Assembly (NCBI RefSeq): GCF_000213175.1
Contig: NW_009799104.1
Location: 1,863,724 to 1,927,723, forward strand
Length of the DNA: 64,000 nucleotides
Reading direction: 5' to 3'
Source of the DNA: Neurospora tetrasperma FGSC 2508
Taxonomy: Eukaryota; Ascomycota; Sordariomycetes; Sordariales; Sordariaceae
The position numbers were made by a program, and so were the translations under genes. Every line of letters begins with the position of its first letter. The stretch's first letter is position 1. Below are positions 32,648-44,478 of the stretch, piece by piece. A model generated the notes under the pieces. The model was not told the DNA's origin. It did not search any database and saw only the letters and a program-made list of their open reading frames with translations.

Positions 32648-34934
32648 ATGCGTGGCCAGCATCGATCATCGCCGCTGCCGCTCCTAGGCTTGCTAGGAGT
32701 CGCAAAAGCCGCACAAGTCGTCTACATTACCGACCTGGCGATATACAACTCCTTGGTACTTGACCTTCTTCCCCTTCATTCCTTCCAGTCTCATGAGACT
32801 GCATACCTCCTTTCTCGAAGACAATAGAGCTGATGATTTCCCATATGTTGTAATAAGGCACCATGCGCCCAAACCGCCATCTCCTATAACGTCCAAGGTC
32901 AAACCCGCGATGCCTGTCCCGCCGCAGTCGGGGAACTCCAAGGCTGCGTCTGCACCAAGAACAACAACTTCGCCGCCATCAAGTCCGATGTCTCCAAGTC
33001 CGTCAACTACTATTGCGGGTCGACGGCCACCGAGGACCAAGCGTCGGCGGGGACAGTGCTCAGCGCGTATTGCAGCCAGGACAAGCTGCCGGAGTTTCCG
33101 CAGCCATCAGTTCCGGTGACGCAGTACATTACTGATGTTCCCGAGGTGGCCGCGTTAGCGCCTTGTGCGTTTAGTGCGCTTGGATATGCTATCAGGGAAA
33201 TGGTTAGTTGGGAGACCGGAAGCCTCTGGACCTTTTCTTCGACCAGGCGGTACCGATACTAATTTGAATGTCCTCGCAGGGACGCGAACGATGCCCCTCG
33301 GACTTGGCAGCCTACGCCACCTGCGCTTGTCAAAAGAACCAGAACTCTCTGCTGGCGAGCCAGCTCATTAACTCGTCAGTCAAGTACTACTGCGAAGGCC
33401 ACACAGCCGATGTCTCGTCAGCCCAGGGAATGTGGTCGGCGTGGTGTAAGCTGAATGAGGGCACTTCAGCATTTCCTAAGCCGAGTAACCCTCCCGGTGA
33501 TAGTAAGTTTGACAGTGATGGATATACACTTTTGGCTCTAGTTCGGATGGCTGATCGAGCACCTGTTGGGAAGTGACGTACTATATCAAGGACCTGCCGC
33601 AGTATAGCTCATTGGCCAATTGTGCTGCTTCGGCGGTATCCTATGCTGTTCAAGGGGTAAGAACAACATGCGTTTTCTTGTGTAAGATCGTGTTACTATG
33701 CTGACACTTTAGTGAAATAGCAAGCCCGTGAGCTGTGCCCTGACGGGCCTCAGGCACTTGCATCATGTGTCTGCCTCAAAGACCAAATGCTTGGTCTGGT
33801 GACAAGTTCCATCACCGCGAGCGTCAAATACAGTTGTGGTGTAACAGCAACTGACGATATCTCATCTGCAATGGCTGTAAGTGCATAAACTCTCAATCAT
33901 TGTCCAAACGTCTCGTGGCTAACGATCCACAACAGGTCCTGGACTTGTACTGCAATGCTGCCAACAACAAGCTCGTCGCAAATGGGGTTACCGCCTCGGA
34001 ATCCCAAGCAGACCCGACTCCAACAGCCCAGAGTGGCAGCAGAGCCAACCGTGGTGCCCAGGCTACGGCCAGCAGCGGAAGTGGCTCAAGGTCTGGCTCC
34101 GGCTCCGGTAGCAATTCCGGTGATGACAGTACGGGAGGGGCCAATGACGGCGGCAGCGGGAGCGGCAACACAGGCAAAAAATCCTCCAATACGGGGGTTA
34201 TTGCTGGCGCCGTCATTGGCGTTCTCGTTGGCCTGGGCATCATTGCCGCTCTTCTGTTCTTCTTCATCCGCAGGTCAAAGCAGCGTAAAAACATGGAGCA
34301 GACCAATTCCTCGAATGCCATCCATGATGTCTTTGCCGGGGAAGGCAAGCCCGAACTTGCTGGCAATCCTATTGTTGGCGGCGCTGCTACTGCTGCTGCT
34401 GCTGCTGCTGCTGCCGCCGCCACCGTCCCGCCCTCGCCGCCAAGTCGTTCCGCAAGCATGCTCAAGGACGGAACCAGAGTCAACAGCGTGTCCCCAGTGT
34501 CGGCTGGTGCGGGCAGATTTCCCCCTCCCCAGTTGACGGCCGAACTCCAAGGTCAAGGACCGCCGCATCCGCTCAACAGCACCGAGCTTCACGGCCAGAC
34601 GCCTGCGTACCCTCCAATGCCGAACACTGCCGAATTGCACGCACCGTATGGTGTACCACAGAACCCATCGCAACCGTTGGGTCAAGGTCCTTTGTCAGTT
34701 TCTCCGATGTTGAGCAATGCCTCGGAGCTCCAGGGAAGTGGGGGAATGTATCCAGGCCCGAATCGGCAGGAGTTGCAAGGCCAGGGGACGCCTCCCCAGT
34801 TCATGTCGAACAAGCACGAGATGATGGGACCACAGCGGCCGGCTGAACCACAGCCGACGGCGTGGCAGTCAGGTCCGGTGCTGGGATATCATGAGATGGA
34901 TGGGCATGGAAGAGGAAGTGGTGGGCAGCCTTGA
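32648..34934 (+). CDS. single-pass membrane protein with three tandem six-Cys repeats
   Basis: Six exons are read: 32648-32755, 32858-33202, 33280-33502, 33574-33656, 33721-33876 and 33936-34934. Donors are GTACTT, GTTAGT, GTAAGT, GTAAGA and GTAAGT, and all joins keep the frame, giving 637 aa. Residues 1-22 form a signal peptide. Three related repeats of about 90-100 residues follow. Each starts Y-I-x-D and contains APC-like, (R)xxCP, CxC, YYC-like and YC cysteines: VVYITDLAIYNSLAPCA, VTQYITDVPEVAALAPCA, MTYYIKDLPQYSSLANCA. Next come a Ser/Gly stalk, a transmembrane helix at about 393-416 (VIAGAVIGVLVGLGIIAALL), a basic patch, a poly-Ala run, and a Pro/Gly-rich tail with five ELQG/ELHG-type motifs. 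The repeats recall CFEM-like extracellular domains but have six, not eight, Cys. No function is known to me; a surface sensor or wall-linked role is a guess. Confidence 0.85.
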
Positions 34935-35859
34935 TCACGGAAGCCGGGGGAGCCGGGGGTAGCTCAGATGAAAGACGATGGATCTAATGATGGACCTATG
35001 TAACAATAAAATATAAGTGCTGAGGGATAATCACCTGCTCGTCTCAGATCCGAGGATTCGACTTGCTGCTTATTGAGCCAAATGCTAGTAAAGATGGAAG
35101 TTTTCATGATGAGAAGTGTAAATGCTGAGTGAATGGCCTCGTCAACCGGTCCAGTGGAAGTACTGTAGAGAGTCTTGTTTTCATGTCGAGAACTGTGGAT
35201 CTTGATGTTTGTTGTCGACGGGAGAAGTGACTTCCTTTCACTAACTACAGGAGAAGTACTGAAGTTGGAAAGTCCAAACGCACAGACAACATCAGCTCCA
35301 ACAGAAAGTGCGTGCTACTCTACAGAGTTGCTCTAACAGGTACCCAGCGCCTGCCGTAGGTGGAGAGGTAGGTAGTGAGGTACCTGGAAGACAGCGGCCC
35401 CACAGAAGCTTTTCTAGCTGGATCGCTCCCGTCACCCTGCTGGCCAGCGCGATGGACACTTTGGCGCTAACCCAAAGCAGTCGCAGGTGTTGGGGATGGA
35501 GGTCGCAGTGCACCACCCACCGCAGTGCAGCCCCGTCACTCCAACCAACCTATAAGCAAGACTGGCCTGCAGCGGGCACCTCCAGCTGCGACTTCCAATC
35601 GACTTGGTGGCAGCGTCAAAGAAATTCCACAACGAAACAAACCAACACTTGGACTCACTTCTGCATCACCACTGCGCTCCCGACCACCCCGAGGCCATCC
35701 ACCTTCGCGACTCTCCTTTTTTTATTTCCAGCGACAGCAGCGTCCCCAAGTGGACCTGACATCTGTTACGTCTATTCTTCAGTCGACTCTTCGTCGCGTG
35801 TTTCGTGTGTGTGTTCGCGGCCTCGCCCATTCATGCACCGCTGAGCCGTTGCTCCCAAG
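34935..35859. promoter_or_regulatory. upstream region of the MLP1 gene
   Basis: This lies between two plus-strand genes. The sequence from about 35640 to 35859 is pyrimidine-rich with CGTCGCG elements and is likely the MLP1 leader. The overlapping short frames at 35308-35926 have no domain and are treated as leader. Confidence 0.5.
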
Positions 35860-38800
35860 ATGGCGGCGGCCGAGGTGGACGTGGGCTATCTCTCGACCCA
35901 GGTCGGCGTACCTGAGCCCGATCTGAACACGGCCCTTACCGCACCGACTCCAGACCTGGTCAAGACCATATTCCAGGCTGTGATAGCAAAGATCCGTGCC
36001 CTCGAAGAGGACAAGTTCCAGCTGGGAATCGAGCTGGAAGGCGCCATCCGAAGCTCAGAGTCGCGCTGTGAGCAGTTCAAGGCCACCACCGACAAGGCTC
36101 TCAAGGAAGTTGACGAGCTCCGTCAGAAACTACAAGATGAAGGCAAGTCCATCCTTTCCCCCCTCCACCTAAGCCTCGCCGCGCCCTGCTGCTAACACGT
36201 CTGTGTCGCACAGAGACCAAACGGCGGTCTATAGAAAACGAGCTACAGACGCTCAAGTCGTCGGGATCGACTTCCCTTTCCGAAATTGAGACCCTCCGTG
36301 CACGCATTGCGTCGCTCGAGACTTCGAATCGCGAAACCCTGGCCATTGTCGACTCCAAGACCCAGGCCAACGCCACCCTTGCCGAGGAGCTCCAAACCCA
36401 GCACAAGAAGATCCTCAAGTTGAATCAGGAGGTTACGTCGCTCAATCAGGCTGTACAGACCGCGCAGACTACCGCCAATTCCACAAAGTACCGTGAGGAG
36501 GCCTTGAAGCAGGAACTGGAGCACGCGAAACGCACCAACGACTGGCTGGACAACGAGCTCAAGACCAAGAATGCCGAGGCCATCAAGTTCCGCAAGGAGA
36601 AGGGTGCTCGCATCGCCGAGCTGCAACGCCTAAACGAGGACGCGAACTCGACCATTGAATCACTCACTAGAAGTGAGCAGGTTCTCCGCAAGCGACTCCA
36701 GGAGGCACAGGACAAGGCCGAGGAGACCTTGACAAAGGTCCAGCAACTCCAGGAAGCCGCTGCCCGTACCGAAGAGGGTTTCAAGCAGGAGCTCGAGTCC
36801 GCCAAGCGTCTTGTTGAGCTCAAGGATCAACAGTCGGAGACTCACCGTAACCGCTTGAAGGAGGTCGAGTTGAGGCTGGAGCAGATCAAGGATGATCACG
36901 CCAACGAGATCAGACGCATCAGACGCGAGCTCGAACAAGAAAAGGAGGATCACGCACAGACGGAGCAGCGCGCTCAGGAGTTGCAGAATGAAGTCGACCG
37001 CATCAAGGCATCCGGCGATCTTCGCGGTAGATCTCCCGGCACTGGACCTCAAACCCCCAAGGGTGACGGCTCCTTTGCCGCTACTCGCGCGGGATCTCCC
37101 TTCGGTACCCCGCTCTCCATCCGCGGTAGAGCCGGCCAGCGTGCTACCGATGCCCTTGAGGAGCTTTACAATGTCAAGGGCCAGCTTGCTGGTGAGAAGA
37201 GGCGTTACAAGAAGCTACAGGAAGAACTTGACGATGCTGTCGCGATGCTGGAAGCGAAGATGCCTGAAATCGACGAGCTTAATGCCGAGTCGGAACGTCT
37301 CAAGAATGAAACGATTCAAATGTCACAACTCCTCGAGCAGTCTTACGAGGAGCGCGACCTTGCCGTCAAGACCCAGAGGAAGGCCGAGGCAGCTGCAGCT
37401 ACGGCTCAAGCTGAGGTCAAGATTCTTCGCGGGCAGCTACGCGATTTGAGCACTCAAGTCCATGTCCTCTGCTTCAACATTCATGCGCAGGAGAAGGGTC
37501 TCGATAAGTTGACCGAAGAAGAAGCTGCCAAGTTCGAAAGGCTCAAGAGGGGCGAAGTTACCGAAAATGCTCTTGACGACATGTCGGATACTCACCAGTA
37601 CATCACCGAGAAATTCGTCGCTTTCACAAACATCTACGAACTGCAGGAGAAGAACCAGGAGCTCCTACGTGTGGTTCGTGATCTTGCCGACAAGATGGAG
37701 AACGAGGAGGCGATGGCTGAAAAACAGCAAGCAGCCCAGGATCATGAGGAGGTCCAGCAACTTCGTCTTGTTGTCACGACACTTCAAGATGAGGTCAAGT
37801 CGATCACGGTCCGCATGAAGAGCTACATGACGGAGAGAGACATGTTCCGTCGCATGCTCCAACAGCGAGCCAACCCTGCCGAAATTCGCGCTGCCTTGGG
37901 CGAGGATGTAAGCCAACGAGAAGTTCTCACTAGTATCGAGCAAAACTCCACCGAAGATGCAGACCTCGCCGCGGCCTATAGGGAGCTACAGGCGCAATAC
38001 GACTCTTACCGAAACGACCAAACGACTGAACGGAAGTCTCTCAAGGAGCAGATCGACAAACTGTCTTCGGAGAAGGGCTCGCTTCAGGCTGAGATTGCCA
38101 AGGTCTCCAGCCAGCTTACGCTCGCTACGGAACGCTACAGCATGCTGGAATCCAATTTCAAGGCAGCCCAGAGTGAGAATCAGCAGCTGCAGAAGAGAAA
38201 TCAGGCCTTGTCCGAGTCTGGTGTTAAGCAAGATTTGCGGGTACAGCAGATTGCGGAGGACTTGGTTGAGGCTCGTGGCTTGGCTGAGAGTCTCCGCAGC
38301 GAGAATGCCAACCTCAAGGCGGAGAAGAACTTGTGGAAGACGATTCAAGAGCGTTTGAGCCAAGACAACGAGAGTCTTGCACAGGAGAAGGCAAGGCTTA
38401 ACACTCTGTTGACCAACCAGCAATCCCTTCTCAACGAACGCGAACTTAGCGAGTCCGAGGCAAAACGCAGACAACAAACCCAGATCGACGCCCTTGAGGC
38501 TGAACTCTCCACTACTAAGCGCAAGCTTTCTGAGGAGATGGAGGAGAGCAAGAAGATTCAGCTCAGGAAAGAGTTCGACGCCCAGCAATACCAGAAACGC
38601 ATTGATGAGCTCACTACGATGATCAGCCAGGTCAAGGAGGAGAATGTGGCCGCCAAGACTACTCGTGATCATCTTCAGGCACGTGTCAGTGAACTCGAGG
38701 TCGAGCTTCGTAACGCCCAAGAACGTGCCGACCGTCTCCGTCCCCTGCCAACAGCCAGGGCGCAGCCTGCTGAGCAGGGATCTGCCGAGGATGATTCTCA

Positions 38801-41800
38801 GGCTCGTATTGAAGAGCTCGAGAATGAGGTCCAGGATCTTAAGAACAACATCGACTTGCTCAACGCGCAGCTTGAGAATGCCAAGCAACAATGTGATAAC
38901 TTCAAGCAGCTCAGTCGCGAAATGGAGGAAGAACTCACGAGCGCGAACGAGACCCAAGAGCAATACCGACAACAGATGGATGCGGATCTCGCAGCCAAGG
39001 AGAGCAAGATCAACGAACTGCAGCAGCGCGTTGAAGGGCTTACAGTCGAACTGGGCAACTCCAACAGCGAGCTTAACATGCTCCGCGATTCCCAGGCCGA
39101 TGTCGCTCGCAAGTTTGAAGACAAGGAGCGCATGCTCAACAGCGAAATTGCTCGCTTGAAGGACGAGGAGGAAAGATACAAGGAAACCTTCAAGTTCCAT
39201 CAGCAAGACTTGCGAGCTCAGGCTGAAATTGCCACCAAGGCCCAACAGGATTACGAACAAGAACTTGTTAAACACGCAGAAGCAGCTAAATCGCTTCAGC
39301 AGCTTCGGGAAGAGCACAATCAGCTCAAGACTTATTCAGCTCAATGGAGGGCTGAGGCTGAGTCGGCCAAACTTTCTCTGACACAGAGTGAACAATCTTG
39401 GGAGGAGCGGAGACAGCAGCTTGAACAAGAGATCGCTGAAATCAAGGCAAGGAGGGACGACCTCACTGCGCAGAACAAACTCCTACATCAACAGCTCGAT
39501 GGCGTTACCTCTCAGATCAGCGCTTTGCAGCAAAGGCGTTCCGCGATGGATGAAACCGCCGAAGGCACACAGATTTCGGCCAATGACACTGCTGTTGAAG
39601 GTCTTCGGGAACTCAACAACTACCTGCGTCGCGAGAAGGAGATCCTTGAGGTACAGTTTGATCTCAAGGTTCAAGAAGCGAAGAGGCTTCAGCAGCAGCT
39701 CGAGTATTCTCAATCACAGCTCGATGAAGCACGTCTCAAGCTTGATCAGGAGCGTCGCTCTCAAGCTGACAGCGCCCGAAACTCACTTACCCACAAGGAG
39801 TTGATGGATAAGCTGAACGAGCTCAACCTGATCCGTGAGAGCAATGTCACTCTCAGGAACGAGAACCTGCGAATCCAGGCGCAGCTTGCGATGAAGAATC
39901 GAAAGATTGAAGACCTCGAAAACAGAATCCAGCCCTTGGAAGCCCGGATTTCTGAGCTCGAACTCGACAAGTCCTTCAAGGAGGCCGAGGTCAAGCAACT
40001 GCAGGAAGCTCGCGATGGCCTACAGAAGAGAATTGAGTCTATCCTCAGCAAGTACGGCCAGGCTGACCCTCAGGAAGTCGAGCAGCTCAAGGCCTCGGTC
40101 GAGAGCCTGCAAGCTGAGCGTGAAGCTTTCAAACAGACAGAAGCCGCGCTTGAAGAGAAGCTCAGGGAAGCTGAGACGAACCTGGAGACTGAGCGGACCA
40201 ACTGGAAGAACATGCGGGCCCGACTTGCAGAGGACTTCAAGACCCGCTTCGGTAACGTCAAGACTCAGCGCAACGAGCTTGCTGCTGAGAAGCAAGCGCT
40301 TCAGACCACCCTGGATGCTGCTAATGAACGGTTGTCGGCCGTCGAGAAGGATCTGGAGTCGGCAAGACAAGATCTGGCCAACTTGCAGGCGCAAAACACG
40401 CAGCTTCAGGAACAGCACGCGCAGGCTGCAGCGGCAGCTGCAGCGGCGTCTGCAGAACAGACTGTTCCGGCCGTTTCTGCGGCCGCTCCTGCAGTACAAG
40501 ACCCCCAACTTCTGCAGCAGCTGGATGCGCTTAGACAAGAATTAGAGTCAGTCAAATCAGAGAAGGCCAAGCTTGAGACCGAACTTGAAAGCCTCAGGGC
40601 CGAACTAGCGACGGCGATCGCTGAACGCGACGAAGCGCGCGCAGAGGTCGCACGCCTACAGTCTTTTACGCACGGTACTGACACCGAGATGCAAGATGTT
40701 GAGGCCCCGGCTCAGCCTGCTTCTGCCCCAGCACCTGCTCAAGAAGGCACCGGCCTCTCAGATGAGGAACGGAAGGCGTTGGAGGAGAGAATTGCGGCTG
40801 CGGAGGCGAAGGCTGCCGAGTTCGAGGCCAAGGCTAAGGACTTGGAAGAGCGTGCCGATGCCATTGTCAAGCAGCGTTCTGAGAAGATGAAGACTGCGCT
40901 GAACAAGAGGCTGGCGGAGTCGAAGGAGGCCATGGAGAAGCAGACGCAGGACGAGAGACAGAAGTTGCAGGCTGAATACGATCTCAAGCTCCAGCAAGAG
41001 CTCGCGATCCTGAAGGCCGAGCAGCAGAGCGGCGTGTCTCAAAATGGCGTGCCGGCGACACCGGCGAAGCCTCCCACTGCCCAAAATGCACAGACCCCAG
41101 GTGCCGGTACTCCTGGTCTCCCGGATCTCGCCAATCTTACCGATCAGCAGACTCGCGAGCTCATTAGTTCTAACCAAGTCATTATGGGTATTATTAAGAG
41201 TAATGTCAAGAAAAATATCGCCGCAGAGTCCAAGAAGGTCCGCGAAGAATTGGAGGTGGTCGTCAAGGCGGAGTATGAGCAGAAGATCGCCTCAGCGAAG
41301 GAGCAAGCGGCTGCTCTTACCGAGAAAAAATCTGCCCTCCGGCTCAACATGCTCGACCGACAGCTCAAGACCGAGAAGGCCAAGACGGCTGTCGTTGAGA
41401 CCGCAGCAAAGGAAACGCCGCAGAAACCCGTTGTCGAAGTATGGGAAGTTGCAAAGGTTGCTAAGCCGGCTGCCCCGCCTCCGGCACCACCGGCGGCCAC
41501 ACCGCCGGCCCCCCTGAGTATGTCCCACCGTGCCCGCGAATCAATGACCAAGTATACTAATGATGGTTCAGACGCCGCTGCTGTAGTAGTTAAACCTGCT
41601 CCTGGAGAGGAGACCAAGCCTCAGATCACCGCGACTCCTGCCAACAAGGCGGCGCCCGCTCCGGCCAGGCAAGGCTCTATTGTAGGTGGACAGGTCGTTG
41701 GTAATCCCTTTGGTCAGCCTGGAGCGATTCAATCCCCGATAACTTCGCAGCCACCTGCCAATCCTTTCGGTGCCGCGCCCCAGCAGCAACAGAACGCGCA

Positions 41801-42265
41801 ACCACAGCAACCACCACCAGCCACAAATCCCTTTGGTGCTCCACAAGCGCAACAGCCTGGTCAACAACAGCCTGGCCAACAACAGCCTGGCCAACAACAG
41901 CAACAAGGGGGCCAGTTCCCTGGTGGTCAGCAGCAACAGAACCAGAACCAACAAGGTAACCGTACCGGCATCCCAGTTACTGCTAGAGGAGGCGCGAATA
42001 ACGCTCGTGGTGGACGTGGCGCATACGGGGCCCAAGGCCGCGGCGGTCAGGGGCCACGCGGTCGCGGTGGCTTTGGTGGACGCGGCGGAGCCAACGCCGC
42101 TCAAGGCGGTGGCGGTATGAATCCCCATGCCGGCGAGTTCCAACCCGGTCAACAAGCCGCTGGCAACAAGCGGCCTAGAGGTGACGGGGAGGGAGGAAAC
42201 CAAGGAGGGCCCAAGAGAGCTCGCGGTGGGGCCAACGTCGGTGGCGGCGGTGGAGGTGCCGGGGG

Positions 42266-42297
<32 letters not shown>

Positions 42298-42344
42298 CTG
42301 GCGGAGGAGGAGGAAACGCGGGTCCCGGTGCCGGTGCTGCTTAG
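35860..42344 (+). CDS. MLP1: TPR/Mlp1-type nuclear-basket nucleoporin
   Basis: This is a large coiled-coil protein of the nuclear-pore basket, involved in mRNA export quality control and chromatin tethering. Exon 1 is 35860-36142; exon 2 starts at 36214. The first intron has a GC donor (GCAAGT), branch GCTAACA and acceptor CACAG, and the join reads KLQDEETKRRSIENEL. The frame then runs to 42344; read through, the protein is 2137 aa. A 54-nt segment at 41518-41571 looks like a further in-frame intron, and its removal gives 2119 aa. Residues ~40-1650 are almost continuous heptad-type coiled coil, including the TPR/MLP1-like region. The tail has three NPFG motifs (about residues 1924-1967), PGQQQ repeats, an RGG box (about 2015-2060), a basic KRPRGDG/KRARGG cluster like a nuclear localisation signal, and a Gly/Ala end. 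No other gene in the window is of this size. Confidence 0.93.
36143..36213 (+). other. GC-AG intron of MLP1
   Basis: The only donor that keeps phase 1 without deleting conserved coiled-coil residues is G|GCAAGT. GC donors in fungi and animals typically show this strong AAG|GCAAGT context. A GCTAACA branch element lies about 20 nt upstream of the CACAG acceptor. A phase-1 GT upstream (C|GTCAGA) is the weaker alternative. Confidence 0.8.
41518..41571 (+). other. probable in-frame intron of MLP1 (54 nt, no stop)
   Basis: It starts GTATGT, contains TACTAATG and ends TTCAG, all good signals. Its length is a multiple of three and it has no stop in the reading frame (phase 1, residue 1863). Splicing gives ...PPAPL-N-AAAVVVKPAPG; retention adds 18 residues. 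Confidence 0.75.
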
Positions 42345-43564
42345 AAAGAGATAGTAACTAGGAGGCGTGATCCGGTAATCTCCTTGGAGGAAACAGAGGA
42401 GGGCATTTTGAGAATGGTATGGCTGGATGGGGATTATGTCAAGTTGAAGCTTAAAGTGAATAAGGAAAATGGCAAAAGCAGTGGTTATGTATGGGATCAA
42501 CTTGTTGATAATGAAGCTTCGTCACAACAGAGCTTTGAGCTACACGCTTCTGCGAAACGGGCGGTTATTGTGAGCGTGGAAGATGAAAGGAAACTGAGGA
42601 AAACAATACAGGAGACCGTGGATTGTGTCATGCCTTATTGGTCTGCTGCTGCTGGAGATGGAGAAAGGGAGAAGTGGCATAGGGCTTTAGCTTTACGTGC
42701 GCGATAATGGATGGATGGATGGATGGATGGGCTACAAGGTGTTTTTGCCTCATTCTTTACTTGCTTCTGTATTAGTATCGCTGTCATTGTCATCATGAGT
42801 ATCCCCGGCTTGTCTTGTGGCAAGTGGTGTGTGTGTCTAGAGCTTTCTTTTTACAGTTGGCATGTTTACTTTGTTGTTGTCTTTTGAAAAGTTTAGCTGG
42901 GGGTTGAGAATGTATAACTGTGTTTCTTAGAGAAGAAACATCGATTGCTTAGCGGTCATCAGACTTTACAGCATTCAAGTATATCCGCACCTCACAAGAT
43001 GCGCGGACAAGATAGTCGTCCACTTCGCTGTTGGAAGACTTTGTTAACTCGAGCCAACGGCCCGCTTGGCTACGGGTAAAAAAGCGAGTGAGGGAGGTCC
43101 AAGTTTGAGGAAGGCAGTCTTCAAATACTGAACTCTTGTACTGCATTTGGAAGTAAAAATAATTCAGTTTTTCCTTTCCGTCAGTTCTTCCGAAAATGGT
43201 CCACTGCTCGCTCGCTGGCATTGCGATTCGCGGTTCTTGCTCTTGAGAGCATCCCCGTGTCTTCATGTAAAGTACTGTCATTTGATGGAATTCCTTACGA
43301 GAACCATCTGAGGGGCAGCCACTCTTGCGCATGTGGTTGTCTGCATCTGCTCATCAGACCAAACCTTCCAAACTTCCTAAAGAGTTTATGATGCCTATGT
43401 CCACCGAAATCCGTCCAGATGCTCAATGAATGAACAGCCTGCCACCACACAGAATGAAGTCCGACTGAATACCAGCCCGTTCGGGTGCCGTAGCCTGCCT
43501 GTCCATCCCCATCCCCAATGTAGCATCGAATGGACACTCATCCACCCTTCATCCACGTAGCCCC
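42345..43564. other. 3' flank of MLP1, left of the sequence gap
   Basis: No gene is supported. A (ATGG)6 tract lies at 42707-42730. The frames at 42384-42707 (+) and 42949-43332 (-) lack domains. The segment ends in CCCC at the gap. Confidence 0.45.
42707..42730. repeat. microsatellite (ATGG)6
   Basis: Six perfect tandem ATGG units, ending in GGGC. Confidence 0.95.
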
Positions 43565-44445
43565 NNNNNNNNNNNNNNNNNNNNNNNNNNNNNNNNNNNN
43601 NNNNNNNNNNNNNNNNNNNNNNNNNNNNNNNNNNNNNNNNNNNNNNNNNNNNNNNNNNNNNNNNNNNNNNNNNNNNNNNNNNNNNNNNNNNNNNNNNNNN
43701 NNNNNNNNNNNNNNNNNNNNNNNNNNNNNNNNNNNNNNNNNNNNNNNNNNNNNNNNNNNNNNNNNNNNNNNNNNNNNNNNNNNNNNNNNNNNNNNNNNNN
43801 NNNNNNNNNNNNNNNNNNNNNNNNNNNNNNNNNNNNNNNNNNNNNNNNNNNNNNNNNNNNNNNNNNNNNNNNNNNNNNNNNNNNNNNNNNNNNNNNNNNN
43901 NNNNNNNNNNNNNNNNNNNNNNNNNNNNNNNNNNNNNNNNNNNNNNNNNNNNNNNNNNNNNNNNNNNNNNNNNNNNNNNNNNNNNNNNNNNNNNNNNNNN
44001 NNNNNNNNNNNNNNNNNNNNNNNNNNNNNNNNNNNNNNNNNNNNNNNNNNNNNNNNNNNNNNNNNNNNNNNNNNNNNNNNNNNNNNNNNNNNNNNNNNNN
44101 NNNNNNNNNNNNNNNNNNNNNNNNNNNNNNNNNNNNNNNNNNNNNNNNNNNNNNNNNNNNNNNNNNNNNNNNNNNNNNNNNNNNNNNNNNNNNNNNNNNN
44201 NNNNNNNNNNNNNNNNNNNNNNNNNNNNNNNNNNNNNNNNNNNNNNNNNNNNNNNNNNNNNNNNNNNNNNNNNNNNNNNNNNNNNNNNNNNNNNNNNNNN
44301 NNNNNNNNNNNNNNNNNNNNNNNNNNNNNNNNNNNNNNNNNNNNNNNNNNNNNNNNNNNNNNNNNNNNNNNNNNNNNNNNNNNNNNNNNNNNNNNNNNNN
44401 NNNNNNNNNNNNNNNNNNNNNNNNNNNNNNNNNNNNNNNNNNNNN
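43565..44445. other. assembly gap (881 N)
   Basis: A run of 881 unknown bases bounded by C-runs on both sides. The true length is unknown. Confidence 0.99.

Positions 44446-44474
<29 letters not shown>
44446..44474. repeat. homopolymer C29 at gap edge
   Basis: Twenty-nine C directly after the gap, then TCCGCC. With CCCC on the left edge, this suggests that a G/C homopolymer caused the break. Confidence 0.9.

Positions 44475-44478
<4 letters not shown>

Noticed and set aside
37986-39317. 443-codon minus-strand frame opposite MLP1
   Set aside because: It is the leucine-rich antisense of a coiled-coil gene, a common artefact of CTC/CTT/GAG codon complementarity.
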